Shown piece after piece: positions 8,605 through 13,724 of a DNA stretch of 13,724 bases. The DNA is taken from positions 1 to 13,724 of the forward strand of contig JAEZDN010000053.1 of NCBI GenBank assembly GCA_023433275.1. The letters are read 5' to 3'. Source of the stretch: Verrucomicrobiota bacterium. GTDB lineage: Bacteria; Verrucomicrobiota; Verrucomicrobiia; Opitutales; Opitutaceae. The position numbers and the translations under genes were made by a program. The notes under the pieces were generated by a model. The model searched no databases. It worked only from the letters and a program-made list of their open reading frames with translations, and had not been told where the DNA came from. How positions within the stretch are numbered: position 1 is the first letter of the stretch; each line of letters begins with the position of its first letter.

Positions 8605-9639
8605 TCAACCGCACGGGAACGGATTCCGCTCCGCGAAACCCGTCTGGTGCCAATACGGATAAATCTTCGTCGTCTCGCTGGCCGCATCGAGCCGCGCCAC
8701 CTGCTCCTTCGTGAGGTTCCAACCAACGGCGCCGAGATTGTCCCGCAACTGCTGCTCGTTGCGCGCGCCGATGATCACGGTGGAAATACTCGGACGCTGC
8801 AGCAGCCAGTTGAGCGCCACCTGCGGCACGGACTTCCCGGCTTCCGCCGCCACGGACTCGAGCGCGTCCACGACCTTGAACAAGTACTCGTCCTTCACCG
8901 GAGGCCCCTTGTCGACGACCACGGGCGTGTTGAGCCGGCTGTCCTTCGGCCGCGGCTGGCCCCGGCGAATCTTGCCCGTGAGCCGACCCCACCCCAACGG
9001 GCTCCACACCACCGCACCCACGCCTTGGTCGAGCGCGAGCGGCATCAGTTCCCATTCATAGTCGCGCCCGATGAGCGAGTAATACGCCTGGTGCGCCACA
9101 TAGCGCGTGAGCCCGCGCTGGTCGGCCAGCGCCAGCGATTTCATGAGGTGCCAACCGGAGAAATTCGAACAACCGAGATACCGGATCTTTCCGGCCTTCA
9201 CGAACCCATCGAGCGTCTGCAACACCTCCTCGATCGGCGTCAGCGCGTCGAACGCATGCAGTTGAAACAAATCGATGTAATCCGTGCCCAGCCGGCGGAG
9301 CGCCGCATGGATGGCATTCGTCAGGTGCTGGCGCGATGAACCCACATCATTCGGCCCCTTGCCCGAGCGAAACGTCGCCTTCGTGGAAATGAGCACCTGG
9401 TCGCGCCGGCCCTTGATGGCCTGCCCGAGGATTTCCTCCGCCGCGCCGCTCGAATAGCCATCGGCCGAGTCGAACATCGTGAGCCCCGCCTCCAGACAGA
9501 TGTCCACGAGGCGCGAGGCCTCCTTCACGTCGCTCGCGCCCCACGCGCCAAAAAAATCCCCCTTACCGCCAAAGGTGCCCGTCCCGAAGGTGAGCGCCGG
9601 AACCTTGAATCCCGATTTCCCGAGCAGCCTGTATTCCAT
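8605..9639 (-). CDS. Aldo/keto reductase
   Basis: This 344-aa soluble oxidoreductase has a TIM-barrel fold and should reduce an aldehyde or ketone with NADPH. The family tetrad is visible: D57 (MFDSADGYSSG), Y62, K87 (LISTKATF) and H128 (DLFQLHAFD). Further family motifs are GKIRYLGCSNFSGW (172-185), the cofactor-contacting VVWSPLGWGRLTGK, and the C-terminal STVIIGARNEQQLRDNLGA that binds the NADP 2'-phosphate. Length and start (ATG 9639, MEYRLLGKSGFKVPAL) are normal. It resembles the general-stress/Tas/YajO-like branch, but substrate specificity cannot be read from sequence. It stands alone, convergent with the ABC gene and divergent from the C/T-rich region. No clear promoter or ribosome-binding site was seen. 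Confidence 0.93.
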   Translation of the reverse strand: MEYRLLGKSGFKVPALTFGTGTFGGKGDFFGAWGASDVKEASRLVDICLEAGLTMFDSADGYSSGAAEEILGQAIKGRRDQVLISTKATFRSGKGPNDVGSSRQHLTNAIHAALRRLGTDYIDLFQLHAFDALTPIEEVLQTLDGFVKAGKIRYLGCSNFSGWHLMKSLALADQRGLTRYVAHQAYYSLIGRDYEWELMPLALDQGVGAVVWSPLGWGRLTGKIRRGQPRPKDSRLNTPVVVDKGPPVKDEYLFKVVDALESVAAEAGKSVPQVALNWLLQRPSISTVIIGARNEQQLRDNLGAVGWNLTKEQVARLDAASETTKIYPYWHQTGFAERNPFPCG

Positions 9640-9659
9640 GGTGCCGACACCAAAGCCAC

Positions 9660-10190
9660 GCCCCCACGTAACGCCAACGCAGAATTAACGGCGCTGGATC
9701 ACCGCATCCCGCTCTCGTTCGCGACCATTTTCGAATTCGTGTCTCCGGCCGTTTCCGCCTTCCCGAGCTGCGTGTCCTCCATGCCGCCTCGTTCACGCGC
9801 TGTGACAAACTCTCCTCCCTGCCGACCTTCCACAATTCCCGCCCGAACGCCTCGGAGCGGCCCTGCCAACGCTTGCTCGAATTCTCCACCCTCATTCCTG
9901 CCGTTCCTTCCTCTGCCTTGGTTACAATCGCCCCGCCTCTGTGCCCTCCCGTTACCCTCCTCTTCCTCTGTGACAAAATCCCTCTTCCCCAGCCAACCAT
10001 CACAATTCCACCCCAAACCACCCAAACGCTCCTGCGCTCCTCGACAACCGCCCTCCCTCCGCCTTCCGTCTCCGTCATGTCCCTCGCCCTCGTCACGACC
10101 GTTGCCCGGATTGGCTCCTCCAGCCTTTCCTCCATCGTCGTTTCCGCCGTCATCGGCGCGCCGCGAGGGTTTTGAAGTCTTCCTGACTTT
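9660..10190 (+). other. C/T-rich, G-poor region of unknown function
   Basis: No convincing gene is seen here. The plus strand is strongly biased: 9961-10020 has 27 C but only 3 G, and 10021-10080 has 31 C and 9 G. Short ACAA motifs followed by C/T runs recur at 9805, 9832, 9924, 9973, 10002 and 10044. A pair of them, CTGTGACAAA then CACAATTCC 21-23 nt later, occurs twice (9800-9839 and 9968-10009). One plus frame is open and ends with TGA at 10173-10175, 16 nt before the terminator stem. From a TTG at 9873 it would give 100 aa rich in Ser, Thr, Pro, Leu and Val. Possible readings are a C-rich untranslated RNA, a Rho-loading (rut-like) stretch, or a decayed low-complexity gene. Confidence 0.55.
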
Positions 10191-10191
10191 C

Positions 10192-10223
10192 GCCCCTCCG
10201 GTGCCGCACCGGAGGGGCTTTTT
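10192..10223 (+). terminator. Strong intrinsic (Rho-independent) terminator
   Basis: GCCCCTCCGGTGC (10192-10204) and GCACCGGAGGGGC (10206-10218) are perfect 13-bp complements. In practice the innermost pairs open to give a 5-nt loop. TTTTT follows at 10219-10223. On the plus strand this is a textbook terminator, although no recognised plus-strand gene lies upstream. That implies an unrecognised transcript coming through the C/T-rich region. Confidence 0.9.
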
Positions 10224-10247
10224 CATGCCCCCGGTGCCCGCCCGGCG

Positions 10248-10269
10248 GGGAAAGGTCCGCCCCTTTCCC
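10248..10269 (+). promoter_or_regulatory. Hairpin just before a small ORF
   Basis: GGGAAAGG (10248-10255), loop TCCGCC, CCTTTCCC (10262-10269) is a perfect 8-bp stem ending 3 nt before the ATG at 10273. If transcribed, it would cover the ribosome-binding region of the small ORF. Confidence 0.4.
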
Positions 10270-10272
10270 ATC

Positions 10273-10461
10273 ATGAAAACCCAGACCACTCGTCGCCCGC
10301 ACGAAACTCAACCCGCGCGCCATCACCCGCGCAACCGCCCCCAGTCGGCGCCCACGATTGCGCGCGATCCCCTCGCGCAACAAATCCGCGACCGACGGCT
10401 CTACACTGATTTTCTCGTCCTCGCCCTCTATCCCGGCATGACCCCCGGTCGCGCCCCCTGA
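10273..10461 (+). CDS. Possible small hypothetical protein
   Basis: This is a 62-aa ORF from ATG 10273 to TGA 10459-10461. I do not recognise it. The N-terminal half is basic and rich in Arg, His, Pro and Gln. The second half, ARDPLAQQIRDRRLYTDFL, is more protein-like and ends VLALYPGMTPGRAP. About 73% of third codon positions are G or C, close to the window's coding style. It follows the terminator and second hairpin and ends 6 bp from the stop of the convergent small gene. No Shine-Dalgarno is seen, and the start sits right against a hairpin. It could be real or a chance ORF. Confidence 0.35.
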   Translation: MKTQTTRRPHETQPARHHPRNRPQSAPTIARDPLAQQIRDRRLYTDFLVLALYPGMTPGRAP

Positions 10462-10467
10462 GGCCCC

Positions 10468-10686
10468 TTACGCCATCATTTCCGGACGCGATCCCATCAT
10501 CCGTTCGGCGGACTCGCGCAACTGGGCGCCGATTCGCAACACCACCTCGCAGACCCGCTCCCGCACGCGGCTGTCGTCGGGGCTGACCGGACATCCCCGG
10601 CGCTCCGCCTCCAGCCACGTCTCGTCGCGGATAATCTGTCCGATTGAGGACAGTTCCATCAGCACTATGGGGTCGGGCTTGGACAT
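10468..10686 (-). CDS. Conserved-looking small hypothetical protein
   Basis: This is a 72-aa protein from ATG 10686; a TTG five codons upstream is less likely. Its composition is that of a real soluble helical protein, with the core SIGQIIRDETWLEAERRG, then CPVSPDDSRVRERVCEVV and RIGAQLRESAERM. The I-x-x-E-T-W-L-E-x-E-R-R-G pattern seems familiar to me from short uncharacterised proteobacterial proteins, but I cannot name a family. No signal peptide or membrane segment. It is divergent from the MauE-like gene with a 154-bp gap, and convergent with the possible 62-aa ORF. Function unknown. Confidence 0.6.
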   Translation of the reverse strand: MSKPDPIVLMELSSIGQIIRDETWLEAERRGCPVSPDDSRVRERVCEVVLRIGAQLRESAERMMGSRPEMMA

Positions 10687-10773
10687 GGATGCGAAGGGCA
10701 ATGCGATCCGGTTCGCCCTTACCCTACACGATCAACGCCCGATTCGCCTTGGGGTGTACCACTAGTAACGCGG

Positions 10774-10795
10774 TCCGTCACAACCGCAGGACGGA
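10774..10795. promoter_or_regulatory. Inverted repeat in the divergent gap
   Basis: TCCGTC (10774-10779) and GACGGA (10790-10795) are perfect inverted arms 10 nt apart. They lie 45 bp upstream of the MauE-like start, between divergent genes. This could be a regulator site; no promoter boxes are recognised. Confidence 0.22.
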
Positions 10796-10840
10796 AGGGA
10801 GATACCTACCTCCGCACCCGGGGTCCAAACCGTATCCCCC

Positions 10841-11389
10841 ATGAACACCGCGCCCCATTCGCCCTCGGGACATCACGCCCACTCCCACCACCACGCTGCG
10901 CAAAGCGCGTGGCGCGACTACATTCCGCTCCTCGCCCTGCTCCTGGTCACCCTGCTCGCCGCGTCTGCGAAGGACTTTTCCTATGGCCCCGACGGCCGCC
11001 CGCTCCGCTGGATGCACGACTTCATGGGCTTCTTCCTGGTCGTCTTCGCCCTGCTCAAACTCTTCGACCTCTCGGGTTTTGCCGATGGCTTTCAGAAATA
11101 CGATCTCCTCGCCAAACGCTGGCGCCCTTATGCGCTGGTGTACCCCTTCATCGAACTCGCCCTCGGCCTCGGCTATCTCGCCTTCTGGCAACCCAACACC
11201 ATCTACCTCGCCACGATCATCGTGCTCGGCTTCGGCGCCCTCGGCGTGATCACCGCGCTCGCCCGCGGTCTCGACGTCACCTGCGCCTGCATGGGCAGCA
11301 CCCTCAAGGTCCCATTGTCCACCGTCGCCCTGTTCGAGGACCTCGCCATGGTCGGCATGGCCATCGCCCTGCTGCTGCGCTTGCACTAG
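10841..11389 (+). CDS. MauE/DoxX-like redox-associated membrane protein
   Basis: This 182-aa inner-membrane protein starts at ATG 10841. Residues 1-22 are His-rich (GHHAHSHHHAAQ, 10-21), suggesting metal binding. Hydrophobic helices lie near 27-43, 59-76, 98-115, 120-140 and 160-180. Between the last two, LDVTCACMGSTLKVPLS (144-160) carries a C148-x-C150 pair followed by MGS...PLS, a pattern of the MauE group in the DoxX-like superfamily. MauE helps form disulphides or supplies reducing power for methylamine dehydrogenase maturation, but no mau genes are here. A stand-alone role in thiol redox or metal handling is inferred. It appears monocistronic, followed by a hairpin at 11406-11425. No Shine-Dalgarno is evident. 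Confidence 0.78.
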   Translation: MNTAPHSPSGHHAHSHHHAAQSAWRDYIPLLALLLVTLLAASAKDFSYGPDGRPLRWMHDFMGFFLVVFALLKLFDLSGFADGFQKYDLLAKRWRPYALVYPFIELALGLGYLAFWQPNTIYLATIIVLGFGALGVITALARGLDVTCACMGSTLKVPLSTVALFEDLAMVGMAIALLLRLH

Positions 11390-11405
11390 TTACGGCGCCC
11401 TGCGC

Positions 11406-11425
11406 GCCGGGTGCCCTCACCCGGC
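11406..11425 (+). terminator. Hairpin after the MauE-like gene
   Basis: GCCGGGTG-CCCT-CACCCGGC is a perfect 8-bp stem with a 4-nt loop, 16 nt after the stop codon. The following AAATCAACC has no T-tract, so termination would be weak or factor-aided. Confidence 0.4.
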
Positions 11426-11472
11426 AAATCAACCCGGGTCCCCTGTTTAGACCCGAAACCATGCGCTCGGTT

Positions 11473-11542
11473 GTAGGGGCGCGGCTTGACCGCGCCCTTT
11501 TCTCGCCGCGGAAAACGCGGGCGTGGACGAGCCATACCCCTC
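11473..11542 (+). repeat. Palindromic two-hairpin repeat, solo copy
   Basis: It begins GTAGGGGCGCGGCTTGACC and has the first hairpin intact (loop CTTGA). The second is worn (GGGCGTGG-ACGAG-CCATACCC). The orientation matches the right-end copies. It lies between the convergent MauE-like and esterase genes and may double as a transcript end for both. CGGAAC-A-GTTCCG follows at 11546-11558. Confidence 0.75.
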
Positions 11543-11578
11543 CCACGGAACAGTTCCGCAGTTCAACCTCCCGTGGAC

Positions 11579-12907
11579 CTACTCCCGCGCGGCCGATGTC
11601 GCTTTCAAATGACGATCCGCGAAATCCAGGAACGTCCGCCAATCCAGCGGACTGATGATATGCGGCCCCTTGTTCTCGAGAAACGCGAGCGTGCCGCCGG
11701 ACACCGGCACATCCAACGCGGGCCTTTCCGTCGTGCCCAAGTCCGGCTTGCCCAGCAACCGCCAGACCGGCCCCGCGGCCACGACCGCGAGAAATTGTCC
11801 GTGCGGATCGGACCACATGTCGCCGTTCGCCGCGCTGATGAAAACCGGCCGCGGCGCACTGAGTGAAATCAACAGATGTCCCTCATGCGGCATCTCGTTC
11901 CAGCGTCCGGGATACTTCTGCAGGTTGCCCGCGAACTGATAACCGTAATTCGCCGCCATGTCGTCCACCGTCTCGCCAAAATCCCGTCGCGACAACGCCG
12001 CGCCCATCTCGCCCGACTGGCTGGCGTAAATCAGCGCGTACCGCGGGTCACTGGCCCCTGACCACAACGCCGTCTTGCCCAGCCGCGAGTGACCCACCAG
12101 CGCCACGCGCTGGGCGTCGACCGTCGGCTCCGTTTCCAAATAATCCATGATCCGGCTCAACCCCCACGTCCACGCGGCGATCGTGCCCCACTCGTCCGGC
12201 GCCGGCTTCTCCTGACCCGGTGCCAGCGCGAGACCGATGACCCCGCCCGTGTAACCATCCTTCGTGTCGGCCTGGATCTCCGTGTAACGCACCACGGCAT
12301 ACGCGTAGCCGCGCGAAAGGATCTCCGGGGCCGGGCCCATGTCGCTGAACCGCCGCGGCGGCGTGCCGGCGGGCAGCGGCAACGCCGGGTCACCGCCAAA
12401 ACTGATGTGCAGTACCAGCGGCAACGGCCCGGTGGCAAGCGCCGGCCGGTACAACATCACGTTGACCGCGGGACCGTCCGCCTTGTCACCGAACCGGCCG
12501 ACGATCCGCTTCCGTCGCGCGATGCCATGCAACACCTCCACATCCTCCACCACCTCGAACGCCACCGTCGGCGCCCGCGTCGGCACGCGGCCATAAATCT
12601 CCGTCTCGTAACGCTCGAACAATTCCGGACGCCGCTGCGAAAACCACGCATCTGCGTCCCGCACGGCCGCGCCGTTCGCCATCACGAGCGGATCGGGCAG
12701 CACATAGCTTCCCGCCTTTTCCTCATAATAGTTCGTGATGTGACCGGTCGGCGCCCGGCGCAGCGTCCGGCCCTCGGCGTCCTTCAGCGGGACGGGCGGC
12801 GTGTTTTCCGCAGCCATCAAACTTGTCGCAATCATCAAGGCGCCCGCGAGCACGACGCGGCACAGCGTGGGGGTAATCATCCGCGCAATCAATCGGCACC
12901 CGCGCAT
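11579..12907 (-). CDS. CE15-like glucuronoyl esterase (secreted)
   Basis: This 442-aa alpha/beta hydrolase probably cleaves the ester between 4-O-methyl-glucuronic acid of xylan and lignin alcohols, in the periplasm or outside. A signal peptide (1-33, ending SLMAA) is clear; ATG at 12880 (residue 10) is an alternative start. The nucleophile is S274 in VGHSRLGKTALW (271-282), with R275 and K278 as in CE15. Then come SGEMGAALSRRDFGE (298-312), NGDMWSDPHG (361-370) and the catalytic H416 in KGPHIISPLDW. S274, R275, K278, E312, D363 and W365 line up with the Opitutus terrae CE15A residues I recall at a constant +7 offset. The canonical acid position is Gln (Q297), so D363 probably serves as the acid. 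The gene stands alone; no xylanase neighbours are visible. An acetylxylan-esterase-type role cannot be excluded. Confidence 0.85.
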   Translation of the reverse strand: MRGCRLIARMITPTLCRVVLAGALMIATSLMAAENTPPVPLKDAEGRTLRRAPTGHITNYYEEKAGSYVLPDPLVMANGAAVRDADAWFSQRRPELFERYETEIYGRVPTRAPTVAFEVVEDVEVLHGIARRKRIVGRFGDKADGPAVNVMLYRPALATGPLPLVLHISFGGDPALPLPAGTPPRRFSDMGPAPEILSRGYAYAVVRYTEIQADTKDGYTGGVIGLALAPGQEKPAPDEWGTIAAWTWGLSRIMDYLETEPTVDAQRVALVGHSRLGKTALWSGASDPRYALIYASQSGEMGAALSRRDFGETVDDMAANYGYQFAGNLQKYPGRWNEMPHEGHLLISLSAPRPVFISAANGDMWSDPHGQFLAVVAAGPVWRLLGKPDLGTTERPALDVPVSGGTLAFLENKGPHIISPLDWRTFLDFADRHLKATSAARE

Positions 12908-13124
12908 TTCGCAACGGACAAAACCAGCGTCACGCCGACGAATCCATTACGGATGAATGATCCTGTTCACAGGCGATCCTCCACCCGTTGCCCGCGGCAT
13001 CCCCCCGTCGCTTTCGAAAATCGTCATCGCGAGGCAACCGCCCGAACCCCCGAGGCCGTCATCCTGAGACGCTGCTGACGAACTGAACGAGTTCTGAGCC
13101 TGTGAGCCGCCTCCCTGTCGGAAA
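12908..13124. other. Intergenic region with a worn repeat fragment
   Basis: No gene is seen upstream of the esterase. From about 13056, CCGTCATCCTGAG followed by CGAACTGAACGAG and CTGTGAGCCGCC is a shortened version of the 297-bp unit that follows. No promoter for the esterase could be picked out. Confidence 0.5.
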
Positions 13125-13160
13125 TACCCAAAACTCCCCCACCGTCATCCTGAACGCAGT

Positions 13161-13209
13161 GAAGGATCCACGGAATCGTCGCGCGTTCGTCCTTTCCCTT
13201 GGATCCTTC
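13161..13209. repeat. Hairpin inside tandem unit 1
   Basis: GAAGGATCCA (13161-13170) and TGGATCCTTC (13200-13209) are perfect inverted arms with a 29-nt loop. In unit 2 the right arm has changed to TGGTTTCTTC, so the hairpin is damaged there. Confidence 0.7.
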
Positions 13210-13285
13210 GATCGGCTGCTCACGAACTGAACGAGCTTAGAGTCTGTGCGCCGCCCTCATCTTAGCCGGAACGATGCAGTTGGAT

Positions 13286-13356
13286 GTAGGGGCGCGGCTT
13301 GACCGCGCCCTTTTCTCGCCGCGGGAACCGAGGGCGTGGACGAGCCACGCCCCTAC
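13286..13356 (+). repeat. Palindromic two-hairpin repeat in unit 1
   Basis: This is the best-preserved copy. GGGCGCGG (13290-13297), loop CTTGA and CCGCGCCC form hairpin 1. GGGCGTGG (13332-13339), loop ACGAG and CCACGCCC (13345-13352) form hairpin 2. A 21-nt linker joins them, and the outer ends GTAGGGG and CCCCTAC also pair. Confidence 0.85.
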
Positions 13357-13582
13357 ACCTGAATCGTTCGACCGTGCACGCTGCGGAATTACATTCCGAC
13401 TGCATGAGTCCGAATTGGAATACCCAGATTCTCCCCCACCGCCATCCTGAACGCAGTGAAGGATCCACGGAATCGTCGCACGTCCGTCCTTTCCCTTGGT
13501 TTCTTCGATCGGCTGCCGATGAACTGAACGAGCTTAGAGTCTGTGAGCCGCACTCATCTTCGCCGGAACGATGCAGTTGGAT

Positions 13583-13653
13583 GTAGGGGCGCGGCTTGAC
13601 CGCGCCCTTTTCTCGCTGCGGGAACCGACGGCGTGGCCGAGCCACGCCCCTAC
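13583..13653 (+). repeat. Palindromic two-hairpin repeat in unit 2
   Basis: This is the same element 297 bp downstream of the unit 1 copy. It has small changes in the second hairpin (loop CCGAG, and CGGCGTGG in place of GGGCGTGG). Confidence 0.85.
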
Positions 13654-13724
13654 ACCTGAATCGTTCGACCGTGCACGCTGCGGAATTACATTCCGACTGC
13701 ATGAGTCCGAATTGGAATACCCAG

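Larger units (their letters stand above)
13125..13724 (+). repeat. Tandem array of a ~297-bp unit
   Basis: Unit 1 runs 13125-13420, unit 2 runs 13421-13717, and a third begins at 13718 and is cut by the window end. Each unit starts TACCCA and holds CATCCTGAACGCAGTGAAGG, then GAACTGAACGAGCTTAGAGT, then GCCGGAACGATGCAGTTGGA, one palindromic element, and CGACTGCATGAGTCCGAATT. The units are nearly identical, so they duplicated recently or are kept alike by conversion. Open frames across them are repeat-derived, not genes. Confidence 0.88.

Noticed and set aside
9563..10289. Two ~196-aa minus-strand frames upstream of the reductase
   Set aside because: They are complements of the C/T-rich region, so they read as Gly/Arg/Glu-rich text. 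One also runs into the reductase start in another frame. No motif or start signal supports them.
13262..13702. A 146-aa minus-strand frame with an internal duplication
   Set aside because: Its repetition comes from the 297-bp tandem DNA units and the palindromic elements, not from a protein repeat.
13125..13724. CRISPR array
   Set aside because: Two units of ~297 bp with nearly identical content are not short repeats with unique spacers, and no cas genes are present.

Overview
The window looks like chromosomal DNA of a high-GC, Gram-negative bacterium. The best guess is Verrucomicrobiota, near Opitutaceae. The reasons are a periplasmic CE15-type esterase whose key residues line up with what I recall of the Opitutus terrae enzyme, a Kdo kinase (so an LPS outer membrane), weak or absent Shine-Dalgarno sequences, and many dispersed palindromic repeats. 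The taxonomy is inference. No rRNA, convincing tRNA, CRISPR array or transposase gene was seen.

Layout. 1-355: inverted copies of a palindromic repeat. 356-3841 (-): a large membrane sensor kinase with a repetitive periplasmic part and a C-terminal receiver domain. 4036-6837 (-): three genes with an envelope-glycan theme, in transcription order a glycosyltransferase-like protein, an FkbM methyltransferase and Kdo kinase (kdkA). The gaps between them hold palindromes. 7129-8148 (+): an ABC ATPase of the type that normally works with two ABC-2 permeases, but none is encoded here. 8187-8593: two copies of a hairpin repeat. 8605-9639 (-): an aldo/keto reductase.

9660-10270: a strongly C/T-rich, G-poor stretch with no recognised gene. 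It ends in a near-perfect intrinsic terminator (10192-10223), followed by a second hairpin and a possible 62-aa ORF. This is the least explained part of the window. 10468-10686 (-): a small, probably real hypothetical protein. 10841-11389 (+): a MauE/DoxX-like membrane protein with a His-rich N-terminus and a CxC motif. 11579-12907 (-): a secreted CE15-like glucuronoyl esterase, probably for plant biomass.

12908-13724: no gene; a tandem array of a ~297-bp unit carrying the same palindromic element as the left end, in the opposite orientation. The window is therefore bracketed by inverted copies of one repeat family, with a solo copy at 11473-11542. The genes do not form one pathway. The only coherent group is the LPS/glycan cluster; the rest are single genes separated by repeats.
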